NCBI RefSeq assembly: GCF_000003605.2
Contig: NW_003123414.1
Span: 68,853 to 95,062 of the forward strand
Length of the DNA stretch: 26,210 nucleotides
Source: Saccoglossus kowalevskii
Taxonomy: Eukaryota; Hemichordata; Enteropneusta; Harrimaniidae
Direction: 5' to 3'
The notes beneath the pieces were generated by a model. The model made no database searches. It worked only from the letters and a program-made list of their open reading frames with translations, and had not been told where the DNA came from. Shown here in pieces: positions 1 to 12,900 of the stretch. The position numbers were made by a program, and so were the translations under genes. The stretch's first letter is position 1; every line of letters begins with the position of its first letter.

Positions 1-3000
1 TATGGGATGCCATTAAAGACGCTCACAGTGATGGGTCCATTAAAACACTAAAACAGGTAACTTTTGAAGATCAGAATTTCCCACAACTTTTCCTGATGGC
101 TGTACATTTCTATGGAATTCAAGAGAAGGCAGAATATGTATGTTCAGATCCTGATAAGACGAAACCACATTTTACACTCAACTGTCCCGTATATGTAAGA
201 TGCACATCACCAATACGGCGATATATGGACCTTGTGATTCAAAGAATGGTAATAGCAGCCATATATGGCGATGAGTCACCGTACAACAAGGAAGAAATAG
301 TGAAGATGTGCACCATGTGTAACCAAACTGAAGACAAACAGAAATGTTTTGAGAGTGACTGTAGAGCATTGAAGTTTGCATTGAAGGTACATAATACACC
401 TTTAAAGGCAATGGCAGTTGTTGAAACGGCTAATGACAGTTCTATAGATCTGCAAATCCTGCGAATAAGAAGCATCCCATCATCTGAGCGAAAAATCCCA
501 CTAAGCCTGATGAAAATATCCACACAACCAAAATATGATGAAGCTACAGAATCGTTGAGGTTATCTTGGTTAGAGCATATTTATGATTCTAAACTTGGTG
601 AAAATAATACTGTCAAACCAACCACACCAAATAACACAACAATTCAATTGCAACGAATGCGGCACACTTTCGCAACCTCTACTGAAACGTGGTACAACTT
701 TATTATGAGCGTTTTGCATGGGAATCAACATAATAGTCGTAGGCTTATTACTCAGCTGGAACAAGAAAGAAGAAAATGTAACAGGGAAAATGCTGTTACC
801 CATGACATATCCTCGGAAAGAATAGACAAGAAAGGAAATAGAATTGACCCATGCTGCTTTACAAGAAATTTTCGAATGAGTGATGTATTGGAGTTGCAGA
901 TCGGTGCCCACTATAGTCGTGGAATGTTGAGTCCAAATATAGAGTCTGTGAAGCTATCAGAGGATTTTAGTATTTGTATTGAACATCGTAAAGACGCTGT
1001 TGGTTGTTTCAGTGTGAATGCAGAGAAGAAAATGCCATCTCTCAGAAACCGACATGGTTGGGACATTAACAATTATCAGAATAGATGGATTACAATACTC
1101 TCTATGTCTGCTGCTGAGTCTGCTGTACGTCATAATGAAAATATCTTCATCAAGTCTTTGTCAGTTACATGGTCTGTATCATCACAGGGGGAGTATATTG
1201 GCACTTTCTTTTTACCAAGTAACTTCTGCGAAAGTAGACATATCACTTTTCACTCATCAATTGGTGACCAAGGGCATGATTACATTTGTGTAAAATGTCA
1301 ACAATTCTCAGTCAAAAAAAGAAGTACTCCTAAGTTCACTAATGGAGACACACTTTTTTTTGACAACAACTTCTGTTGGATTGCTCACTGTATTGTATCA
1401 CGAGTGCAAGTGGAGAAAAAAGATGGCAGTGAAGATGGAACCACCATAGTTGATATTAAACTAAAATCCACATCAGTGAATATCTTAGAACAATGTCTTA
1501 CAAGTGAGCAGTCTTCAGTGGAGCAAATATGTACTGTGGAGATTATTAAGAAGTCAATACCAGATAGGTTAGTTCAAGTTGTCATTAAATCAACAACCAG
1601 TTGCGTTTGTTTATGTTTTTGCTTAGAAAACACCACTACAATGTTAAACTATGAGCTTAAGCACTGATGAATTCATGATAGCTTACATTTATTTCAGTAA
1701 ATTTGGACTGATCGAGTTATCCATTGTTAAATACTTTTTTTTCTATCAAGTGGATTATATTGTTTATGATCATTTGACTATTTGTTTGTAACAGGAGAGT
1801 TGAAGATACTGTTCGAATGCTTCGTGAATCAAGTGAATTTGTACAACAGATTGCTCTTGGACATCCACCAAAGCGTCAAAGTGAGTACGAGATGACCATA
1901 TCTTACTGTTGTTATACATACCATTATGCTATCTTGTTCAGATCTAACACTACATAATGCTGTTATGTTAGCAACACTATCGAATAAAAACGTTGTTATG
2001 ATTATTGTTAAAGAGGTTTCTTAAAAACTTAACGATCTGAAAGAGTAGCATAACTTTCGATTTTCCTATCAACTGTGCTTGTATGCATTGGGACGAAGTT
2101 TGATTTAGAGATGATAATGTTCTCATCTAACACCATATCTTGCATACATTCTATTCATCCAACATGGCGTTGTGGGTGATTTTGTTATTGTTGTAGTAAT
2201 ATCACATCATTCTAACAATATACCTAAAATGTATATATCATCTTAGTTCCCAGACAACAAAGCCTACGACGGTTAGTCATGAAAGTGTCTACCAACAAAA
2301 GAGAAGGCCTTCCAAGTCTTAACGAGGACCAGTTTCATGCTATCAAAATGTCATTGGAAAACAAATTCACAGTTGTTCAGGGACCGCCAGGTACGTGTTT
2401 TCTTTGTACTCAATTGTGACTATTTAGCAATTTAATTTCGCTTATTATACATCCAACATTTGTTATGAAGCAAATACTCACAAATATGGTACTTTTTTTA
2501 TAATGTTCATTATATTTTTTGTTTCAAGGAACTGGCAAATCATACATGGCAGCCAATCTCGCCAATGCTTTCGTATTGTCAAATCGAGATGAACCATCAA
2601 TGAAAGGAGGACGTATTCTCTACTGTGCTCCTTCTAATAAAGCCGTTGATGTCGCAGCAGGTATAATAATTTTAATACAGAATCTGAAATTGATAAGTAA
2701 ACGTCATTACTATAATAATGAAGGGACATTTATCTCAAACACAATACTAAAACCATGCCATAATTTTCACGTATGACCTTGTTAGAAATTAGACAATGAC
2801 ATTACTAATTGAATAATGACAATCTACATCACTATAATAACAATAACTTCTTTTATTCAGATTACCTTACACGGTTTGATATGAATATCATCCGTATGTA
2901 CAGTAAGAGCATGGAGGGGAAAGACTACCCTGTTCCAGGATTGACCGATATTACACAATACAAAAGAGGAAATAATGCCGAAAGTAGTCCGGCTCTTGAC

Positions 3001-5409
3001 GACATTGCCTTACACAGAGTGATCAGAAAAGCACCATCTAAATATGGTAATGAAATAAGACAATTCGACAGCCGATTCAGAAATGCTGCAATTCCCTCAT
3101 CAAAGAAAGATATTGAGGATTACAAGGCTCTCATTAAGAAGGCAGAGAAAGATGCACTAATAGGATGTGACGTCATACTTTGCACATGCTCAGAAGCAGC
3201 CAGTAAGAGATTGGATAAACTTTGTATTCTGCAGTGCATCATAGATGAAGCAGGTATGTGCACAGAGCCGGAAACTTTGGTTCCACTGGTGAGAGCAAAT
3301 CCCGAACAGGTCGTCCTTATTGGAGATCATCGTCAACTACAACCGATAGTTACACACAATTTATCAAATCAAATGGGACTAGGAGTGTCTTTGTTAGAGC
3401 GTTACTGCGATCAAAATCACTTCATAAGACTGAAAATACAGTACAGAATGGTAAGTAGATCTGGGAAGTGTCTTCTAACTAATTTATATTTTGATCAATC
3501 ATGCTTTGGGGAATTCGAGTCACGAATCAGTTGTCGTTGAATTGTAAACAGATTTTGAGGTTTTTTTTCCTTGTATATAATTAAATTAATTCCTCAATAT
3601 CCTGGAAAGTCATTCAGCACAGTAGTATTTGCCACTGCGCGACATTAATATCGATATGTTTCTTTCGTGTATATGTATTCATCTAATTAATCACGCCTTA
3701 GACAAACTGATCCATTCAACTTATACTGTAAATGAAAACAATAATTGGTTTTATGTTATTTCTAAATGTAGCATAATGCCATATGTGAATTTCCAAACAA
3801 CCAGTTCTATGATGGAGATCTTGAGACAGCTGAAACAGTCTTGAAAAGATCACAGTTAAAAACTACAATGGACGGCGTATGGCCAGGGGGAAAACACGTC
3901 CCAACTGTATTCTGTCATTCTGTGGGGAAGGAGGAATCCCTGAAAGTAACTACCGACGAAGGAAGTGAGCACTCAAAGAAAAACTTACAGGAAGTGAAAG
4001 ATGTTGTAAGTTATGTCACTTGTTCATTGAAATATTACAAGGTAGCCGTCGTCGTCGTCGTGCAGCGCGCTTTCGAAGAAACACCTCAAAAACCTGTAAT
4101 ATCACAGTTGACACAGAATATTATGTCATTACCGTGTGTCATACAATCAACAAACAGGCATGGTTGTGGAACCAGCCATAAATTATACGAAGTTATTCTC
4201 AAGATGTATCATATTAAAAAAGCGAGAAGATAGATTCGGTAAATGTGGGTGCATATGTGTGACTAGAAAATAGTACAAATCTGAATTGAAGTGAGATTGT
4301 TTTTTAGTAAACATGCCAATTTGTAATACAAATATATAGATTAAAGAATATGAAAACGAATGTAATAAGTAATACATTGATTATTACGTTATATGCTTAG
4401 AATATACTTTTTTAGATTAACATTTGCCATATGTTTACTTGTTTAACAATATGTTGCATACATTAACAGGTTCGCATAGCAAAGATACTGACTACGAAGT
4501 ACGGACTTGCAAAGTCACGGATACAGATCCTATCCCAGTATCGAGCTCAGTGTCACGAAATTACAGGAGAACTGAAGGGAGTCAACTGTCAAAACATTGG
4601 CGTTAATTCCGTGATTGGTTTTCAAGGTGTGTGTTTTCAAGAGTACTATATACACTGTAACGACTCGGTCATAATGGATAAAAAGAAACCTCTATGTAAC
4701 ATTAATATATAAAAAGTCCATGTTAAATGTAACACATCGTAAATGACACCTTTTCATTTGTTGTTGTATTTGTGCTCTTTCCAGGAAGCGAACAAGATTA
4801 TATCATACTTTCTACAGTTCGTTCTTTACCGCAACGGGAAATTGAGGAGCGACCAACAAAGGGGTGGCTGAAAAAGAATTTGGGCTTTGTAACAGATGAA
4901 CATCAAATCAACGTGGCTCTTACACGGGCCAGGAAGGGACTTATAATTATAGGCAAGTAACACATCTATCATTTTATCATTTTTTTATATCATTCAACTG
5001 TCATGTCACAAATGACAAATTTTTAATCAGTAGTATAACATTAACCATAAACTATATCTCAGCCAAATATGAATTCGTGCGCATCAGGATCAGTTTAAAA
5101 TATACGCGTCACGTCACCGTATGATGGTGGGTGAGCAAATATTATAAAAATGAAAAAAAAACAGCAAACAAAATTTTTAAAGTTTCTTTGCACAATATCT
5201 CAGAAACAAAAAGACACACTTACTAGCCTAACATATGTTTTCCCAATACACTACCAATTATTTTAATAATATTCCGTGTTCTCATTGCACATACAGGTAA
5301 TGCAAACTTGCTGCGAACAGACTACAACTGGCGTAGATTACTTGAAGAATACAGACGGAAGAATTGCTGCGTTGATGCACGAAATTTTCCGTCATCTAAA
5401 CTTTATTGA
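1..5409 (+). CDS. HELZ2: HELZ2-like protein, 3' part: RNB exoribonuclease domain plus UPF1-like SF1 helicase (5' end outside window)
   Basis: Exons I can join in one frame: 3-1567 (open to the left edge, so the Met at 96 is internal), 1795-1880, 2247-2390, 2529-2660, 2861-3450, 3772-4005, 4470-4626, 4785-4952 and 5297-5409 (stop TGA 5407-5409). They give 1062 codons plus stop. Exon 1 carries the RNB-family C-terminal signature (HFTL...CTSPIRRYMD, 168-242), then a long region resembling the post-RNB part of HELZ2. Helicase motifs follow in order: GPPGTGKS (exons 3/4), APSNKAVD (Ia), DEAG at 3244-3255 (II), LIGDHRQLQP (III), QYRM at the end of exon 5, GFQGSEQDY (V), VALTRARKG (VI). In the family such proteins are RNA helicase/nucleases; vertebrate HELZ2 is a nuclear-receptor coactivator. 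The RNB catalytic acidic residues lie upstream of the window, so nuclease activity cannot be judged. Other multidomain UPF1-like helicases are possible, but RNB followed by SF1 helicase is specific to HELZ2. Family assignment is firm; exact orthology is inferred. Confidence 0.5.
168..242 (+). other. RNB (RNase II/R) family C-terminal signature
   Basis: In frame, the residues run H-F-T-L-x4-Y-x2-C-T-S-P-I-R-R-Y-x-D-x3-Q. This matches the ribonuclease II family pattern except for Val at the position after Tyr where Ser/Thr/Ala/Leu is usual. The Arg pair in SPIRRY is the part that contacts RNA in this family. It fixes the left part of the gene as an RNB domain C-terminus. Confidence 0.5.
2381..2548 (+). 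other. Walker A (motif I) split by a phase-1 intron
   Basis: Exon 3 ends GGA CCG CCA G at 2390 before GTACGT. Exon 4 resumes at 2529 as GA ACT GGC AAA TCA after TTTCAAG. The join restores GPPGTGKS with the middle Gly codon divided 1/2 between exons. Both borders are canonical GT-AG, and no frame across this stretch works without splicing. Confidence 0.5.
4953..5296 (+). other. GC-AG intron (last intron of the HELZ2-like gene)
   Basis: Exon 8 ends ATTATAG at 4952 and the intron begins GCAAGT, the textbook GC-AG donor context (AG|GCAAGT). The acceptor is ACATACAG at 5296. The join gives Gly-Asn-Ala-Asn-Leu-Leu after motif VI, keeps phase 1 and leads to a stop at 5407-5409. Reading through instead gives Gly-Lys-stop at once. 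The GT at 4957 is the nearest alternative donor but puts exon 9 out of phase. Confidence 0.5.
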
Positions 5410-6967
5410 TTCTAAGGAAGTGCGATTTTACTTTTTCATCAGCGAAATACGTTTCCTGTGCATATTATTTACTAACCATTATTTTACTCATTCTTAAACA
5501 TCTATTTCACCCGTCCATGCTCAAACATGAGGATAAATAACTTTCGTGTTTTTATATATGTAAATTATATATATGTTTTAATAGCGTTCTTCATTTGCTG
5601 AACTGGTGATAATGGATTTTTATATTAGTTGTATATGTTTACATTATATATATGTATATGCCATAATTTATAATGAAATAAATAGCAGTAGTAATACCGT
5701 GTTCAGTAAAGTAGAGTTTAATAGTTATTGTGTTATCAGTCAAATATTCCCGCAACCATAAGCGGGCTACAATTCTAGTCAGTTGTCGTCAACGTAACCT
5801 TATTGATGATGTTATGCATTAAACTTCAACTAATCGCAAACAGATCAATTAAAGTCAGCTGAAATACTGGACAAAAACAATTGTATTCAACATTAATATT
5901 TTGTTTTTGACATCGTCACGGTGTCCACTGAGCTAACTGACCCTCCCCCCCCCCACTAAATTGTGATGCCGGATATCCCAGTTTAACTGCATGACGGCGC
6001 AATAAACTTACTCAGACGTATAAAATGTGAACATATACTAACAACCAAGTGATCAGAAGAAAAATCTATAACCAGCCTAGAATCAGTAAAACATAAAATG
6101 TACTAAATTAATACAGATGGCGAGAAAGAGTCGAACAAAAACACAAAGCTTGTACATGTTTTGGGTATGATACATCAAAATATTTGCTTTGCATTATATG
6201 AAACATATATGGTATTATATGTTTGTTTTCGATGACAAATTTGCATAATATTCAAATGGTCGACCTGTATGACAATACAATACTCCAATAGTATTTGTAC
6301 TACAATATATTTGTCTATTATTATGAATTACTGAATAGAAAAAGTGTTTACTTAGTAATCTGGCAACACCACTGCCAATATAAAAATGCTATTGTATGTG
6401 TGGCACTGACCAAAATACATCCTTGACCTCTACGAACCTTCTCTTTGATACATAAATATGTACATTTCACAATTATGTTTATAAATGTATTTTCTTTATT
6501 AATTTACATTATTAGATGTTTGTAGAAGATAAAAACTTAATTTCATATTCTTAGTGATTACATTCGTTTTTACATCAATGATATGACCATGGCCACGTAT
6601 TGTCATATGTTCGTTTGTCGCGTATTTGTTTTTGTAATTTTCGATTTGTAATTTAATTTCATGGGATATGCTTATTTATTTCGACTGATGGTATAATTTA
6701 ATTATTCTATAATGTACATAAAAATGGTTTACCAAATATTCCTAACTGAACACACCCTACCGAAATTATCAAACTTCTTCAACATTGCAATACCAAAACA
6801 CACAAAGCAAATGTAATTCAATCACGTGGACCAGAATGCAATTAGTCGAAAATGTTAATATTCAGTAGATCAATTGTTAATTTTTGGAATAATGACAATT
6901 TTAAATAAATGTAGGAAGACCGTAGTTTGAACTCGTGTACACGCATAGAACATTACTCATTACTCAT
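5410..6967. other. Spacer between convergent genes, no further gene seen
   Basis: AT-rich sequence between the stop of the plus-strand HELZ2-like gene and the stop of the minus-strand oxidase copy A. It should hold both 3' UTRs. A C10 run sits at 5945-5954. On the minus strand an AATAAA at 6680-6675, about 290 bases past the oxidase stop, could be its poly(A) signal. No coding frame or RNA gene is recognisable. Confidence 0.5.
5677..5682 (+). terminator. Candidate poly(A) signal of the HELZ2-like gene
   Basis: AATAAA lies 268 bases past the stop codon in an AT-rich stretch on the coding strand. Such hexamers are frequent in DNA this AT-rich, so this is a candidate only. Confidence 0.5.
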
Positions 6968-9900
6968 TCATAGACGCGATGGTGCATTTTCTATGACCAA
7001 AGATCGGGAAATATCTCGTATTGTCCTGCAGCCTGTAATGAAACAATGAAATTAATCAGTACACTTGATGGTCGTATTGTCGCAGTGTATTGCTATTCTA
7101 CACACATGACCTCAATAAATGTTTGCATTGTATTAGGCAGCCGGAGAAATCACAATGTCAATCAAGATACCATTTCAAGGGAATGCAAACTTGAAATTCC
7201 TACTGTTTTATGTCTAATATTACTCTTATAATATATTAATTAAGTTCTAATAGTTGTATGATCATGGAAAATAAATTTAACGCATAAACGTGTTCTTAGC
7301 TACCTCTTGCTACCTAGCCTATTGCAAGGTCGCTAAGCTAATGAAAAATCCATATATTTACATAAAACAATCATGGCGACGTTACCACGGGCTAACATAC
7401 AGCGGTTTTGTGACTGCACGCAGTCATCGTTCGTTCAAGCGATTTTTCCTCCTGGATGTCCTTCTTGTCACAGATGAGGCTTCACATTTGTCAGTTTATG
7501 AGAATTGATATCGTTTTTAATCTAAAGTCTAAAGAAAATTTATGTTGCAAAATTCGATTAGTATGAATAACAATGTGAGTAGTTACCTGATAGTGTCATT
7601 GCTAAACTGAACTCTTCTTTTAGTATCTGGAGAATGTTCTTGACACCTTGTTCACCCTGAGTTACAACAAAGCACACTACTGTACAATCCGTTATTCTCA
7701 CTGGAATTTCATTTCATTATTTTGAGCATATTCACGGCTGGGTTTTCAGTTTACGAGTTTGTCAGCAAAATAACTAGTTTTGTTGTTATTTCACATGTTT
7801 TCCCTAATTTAATTTTAAATATGGCTGTAACAAATTGTATGTACATAGTATACTTGCACTGTTTTTCCAATTATAACATGCAGATAATAAAACAATAATT
7901 TGACTCGATGATAAAAAGTATATATCATTGCTTAAACAATACAATATGCAAAAAAGGTTAAAATGTCAGTCCGATTACTCACACTATGCACTAATCCAAA
8001 GACGATTGGTCTACCAATGAAGACAGCCTTAGCACCAAGAGCCAATGCTTTCAATACATCAGTACCTGTACGAACACCACCATCCATGTAGACTTCTATT
8101 TTATCACCTACAGCCCTGGATATCCCTGCTAACACATCTATCTGCGGAGAATGGAATTTCTTGAAATTAAACTCTCTTAAAACAGTAAATACTACCGCAA
8201 ATAATTTACAGGAAAACAAGATGGCGATGTGAAGACATCCAAATCGCCACAGGCTGGAATAAATCATTCTGAGAGGGACGTTCACAGTTTATAACTAATA
8301 AAACAACTGACAATGCTTCATTCATATACATTTATATAACGCATATTGTGAAATATAATGCCTGTCTTAAGTTTGATTTATTTTGATTTATTATAATATT
8401 CAATTCACTGGACACCTGGTAAATTCCTAGCATATTTTAGACGTCCTGGTAAGCACCAATGTGACAATAATGCAATAGAGTCGCATTATACACGGCTCAG
8501 ACACACGTACAGTGAACTAAACCCGTTAAAACACTCTGGCCCGCGTCACCAATAATTAAAATTTCTGTGTCTTGGCTTATAGATCAACCATTGCCATACT
8601 GTCTCCCTTTGAAATAAAAGTCACTAGCTGCCCATTTTGGTATAGACGGTATTTGTTAAGTGGACGGGAAGTCTTACTAGTACCCCGAGACATGTGTTGC
8701 GAAAAACCGCTTAACTGGCAGTGCCAACAATTGTTACAGGTATCCCAGGACTGATTCGGTAAATACGATTTCGAGGAAGTAGCACAAATTCAATCTAAAT
8801 CTCATTTTGTAAAATCAAACAAACACCTTCACAATCGGGTATTTCTATCATCGTATATAACGCTAAGATATTCATAATCTATAAACATTCACGTTGTTGC
8901 TACTTTACAGCTACAGTCGCTAATTGTCATATGACGCGCGCCCTCGATTGATAAAATAATGGAAATGCACTGGGCAGTTGTCCGTGGTAGTATCATCACA
9001 CAAGCGCATTTTACATATACGTGAACATATTTGTTTGGTTGTTATGACATTCGAATTTTAATGCTACATTATATATGTCAACCAGACCAATTAATGATGT
9101 TGATGAGTTATCCAGTCTCACGAGATTTGAGACTTACCGTTGCTGGTACACTATCTAACTGTCTCCCACCATGGTTAGATACCATAATAGCATCCACTTT
9201 ACGTTCCACTGCAATCAATGCATCTTCAACTGTCATAATGCCTTTGAGTATTATGGGTAATTTGGTTATAGACTTTATCCAATCAATGTCAGTCCACGTT
9301 GCACTTGGAGTTGTGCAAGAAACTTCATCAAGATTCTTAATGATTCCCTGTAAAATATATGTGTATTAATCTTCTAGACATTACAGATTATGTGTTGTGA
9401 ACATTTATAGATTGGGATGTGAGTTATTTTATATTTAGCAATGCGTTGGGCAAACAGACATGATCTATCAGTCAGTCGAATTCGTTCATGTGTGACCACC
9501 AGAATGCTGTGTTCTATCTTGAAACGTAATACTGATATCATCTATAGTTTATTACGCAAACTAAATCATACCACTTCCTCCAATGTGAAGGTAAAAGAAT
9601 GTCGTTACGTTTGCGATCTCAGTTTCATCACACAATAATACAATTAACAAAACTTACCCTCTCCAAATATGTCATGAAATTAGCCACAGTCGAGTCTTTA
9701 CCAACACCACTACCAGTTACACGGGCCAGTCTTCGTTTATTACCAACTTTACAGTTATCGACAGTGACAACAATGCCTTTGCACCCCGCACGTTCGGCCC
9801 TCAAAATCATATCTTCGGTTAAACGTGGGTTAGACCAAACATAGATGTCCATCCATTTCACGCCATCCGGACGAATCGAACAAATTTCTTCGAGAGACAG

Positions 9901-12900
9901 CGTACTGATATTACTGAGTATCATGCAAGTTTTGAAATTTGCTGCAGCTGTAATACAATATAGTGAGTGTAACTGTAAGTAATTGACTTATTTTTATGTG
10001 TTTACTACAAATTTAATGGTTGTTAGGATCTATATTGGAAGATAATATATATGGTAGTTTCAGATATCAGAAAATATAGAAATTGTATATACGTGAGGCA
10101 CTAGTTGCGATTCTCTCCACGTCAAACTGCCCATGCACGCAAATTTGTTTCACCCATGCCTAGTTGTCGTTCCTCGCGGAAAGTGTAAAGTCTAAGAATT
10201 TAGTTTACTGTAAAAATGTAATTATTTTAGCAAAGCGCCCTGAAACCGTAAATATGGTTTTCAACATGACTCATTCCTTCATTATACAATAACAAATGAT
10301 TGTAATATAAAGTTCGTGGGACGAAGATTATGCGCGCTCACAGATTACGTCTGTGTGTGTTTTGGAAGCGGCGTAACTAATAAAACAGTCGTGTCCCTAT
10401 AATATCAAGCGTATTAAACATGTGTTCATGTAATTATAATGTGTTGCTCGCCAACAAATCTAAACAGAAGAAAATTACAGAATCTCTTCGTAAATCCAAT
10501 AATGTAGAAAAACTCATAAGATATGTATAACTATCGTCTTTATGGAATAATGTTTCCTACCTCTGGCTGTTCCACCTTCTGCATCAGGATGAGCCCAGCC
10601 GTGAAATGCTGTTGGGGATATGGCAATAGGCATATCGATTTCACTGCCAAGAACTGTAGTTTTTAAATCACGGATCGAGACATCTCGCAAAACTCTTGGT
10701 CTTAGGCGAATCCTATGAAAACACGAACATTTGTCGATGATTTGATCTTAATAGTCGTCTTTGTTAGTAATGTCATCGGGAATTGATTACGTATGGAGTC
10801 CTCCTGCACGCAAGGGAAGGGTAATAGAACAGTGGACGTGATGAAATAATGGAACACTATTTGAAGAGGGGGTAAATATAGTGATTCTGCAGCTCTCAAC
10901 AAAATCTCGGGGGCCATTTGTATTCAAGGTTTAGTTTCCTGCTCGCGCTAACCTGGTTGGTATTGTCACATGATAAATATGTATCCAAATTGTACAGGCA
11001 TTGTATCACCCTGAAAAAATATGACTTAATCGAATGGACTATCACGTCCTGAGAAACTTATGAATAGTACATTGTTCTAGATTAAAATTTACTATAAATT
11101 AGTCTAAAACTGTTACACCAAGGCGTAGATGATTTGTTATGGACATTTATAAATATTTATAAAACATTCATCTCGGACCTTCATTCAAATCCAAAGATGA
11201 TACTTTCATTGACTGTAACTATAGTAAGCATTTTGTAACGCCTATTGCCCATGAGACTTTCCGGGGTTTCTACGACCACTGGCGGATTTACTGGTATAAT
11301 GACACACAAAATTCACAAACACATATGTTCCATTCAATTTGTTTAAAATGCTTGAAATTGAAGCGATCCGTTCACTGAAATTAAATTGAAAGTATAAAAC
11401 TACAAATGGTACCATCATCGTTTGGCACGGAACATTAAATTGCAAAAGAGAGCCAGTGTTAAAAGAGTAGTTAAATTCATTGGACACGTTGTTTTCAATC
11501 ACTATTTAAAACATATTAACATATAACAATATTTTATATAAAACAAATTCACCTGGTTCAATAATCCTAGACGCAATATCCCGCGACCCGCCGTAGGCGG
11601 CAGTATTTTCATTCGAGGTCAATTTTGAATCACCAGGTCATTCCTAAACGCGTAATTAGGACTGAGTCGGGAATCAATTTTGGGTGCCAGAAATCATCCA
11701 AAGACGTTTATTTGGGTATAATTTGCGCTGTCAAGACAAAGTTCAGGCTAATAAAATAAGATTGACGACGTTTTCCCATGAGAAAAAAGTGAATTATTTG
11801 TTGAAAAAGGCGGAGAAAAATTGATACGCAGAAATCGTGACGTTGACTCTACGCATGCAATGCAGCGTCATGGAAATTGTCTACAGTACACGTACACGCA
11901 TCTTTCGATGACGTGATTATTTTGCCAGCCAGCCCAGGACGCCGTACAGACATTGTACTAAGGTAAGAGCCTTTGCCCTTTTCTACAAATTTTAATACAT
12001 TCTTAACAATTGCTTTACCTCTAAAACTCTGCACACCATGCTATGATCATTCAGTGTTTTGTACTAAACGACTCATCGCTTAGCAAAGCCAATTTTCAGG
12101 ATTTATTGGCACATGATGTCATGAATCAGAGAAACTAATGACCAAAAATAAATATTGCATCGTATATAAATGATGACAGCGATTTACTAGGTCTATGGCC
12201 TGTGAACTCATATGATGTGTGTGCACGGTGCGACTAGTAACAATTACCTAACCTACCGGTTCTTCACGGCCACAGTTGTCGCGATGCATCTCAATAAAAT
12301 AACATCTAAAACCAATTAATGCCGATATGTGTAAATACTTGTACATTAATAGTCTAGTCTATGCAACCAGCAATAATGACATGCAAGAATGGCATTGGCA
12401 AAATGATGACCTCGGATGTAGCCATGTCTAGGGGCAAGGATATGATTTATAGTCTTTGCCCATTAATGTAATGTTATAATGTATATGAAGTATGTGATCA
12501 TGATTAATCTTCATGATCATTTGTGACCACACCATTGATTATTCGGCATAGGCTACCACACACTATAATATTGAGCAGAAAGTCATGCAAGAAATTGCAT
12601 TTGATTCACCTCATTGGCATGGCTGGCTGTTCACTACAAGTTTCTTGTGATTTAGGCGGATTTTTGTCACATGCAAGAAACAGCAAGAGCTGCAATGTGT
12701 ACATCAGGGGGCTTTTATCATACTTGTGATATTGCTACTGTAGGTAAATGGCCATAGCAGGAATGTACATAACTGTCATTTATTAGGCAGAAACTGATAG
12801 GGGCCAATTCCTTGTGCTCACTACATACACATGTACATCAGTGAAGGTTCTTCTGTTGCCAGCTGCCATTTTTGAAATGGTACCACCGATCAACAGTTCA

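Noticed and set aside
96-98. ATG at 96 as the start of the HELZ2-like protein
   Set aside because: The frame is open upstream to base 3 with RNB-like sequence, so this Met is internal.
178-911. Minus-strand open frames and the plus frame-shifted frame at 1018-1293 inside the first exon
   Set aside because: They overlap the RNB exon, have no recognisable domains and no family support.
1568-1667. Continuation of exon 1 to the TGA at 1665-1667
   Set aside because: A donor at 1568 (GATAG|GTTAGT) joins in phase to exon 2 and continues the HELZ2-like protein; the remaining frame is intron read-through.
4048-4061. Short CGT trinucleotide run
   Set aside because: Only about four to five units in an intron; nothing notable.
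9031-9844. Plus-strand open frames at 9031-9369 and 9599-9844
   Set aside because: Antisense shadows of oxidase copy A exons 4 and 3, which have family motifs and matched splice sites on the minus strand.
11849-12034. 61-codon minus-strand open frame in intron 1 of copy A
   Set aside because: No recognisable domain and no matching splice context; the oxidase exon 1 at 15964-16106 already explains the gene's 5' end.
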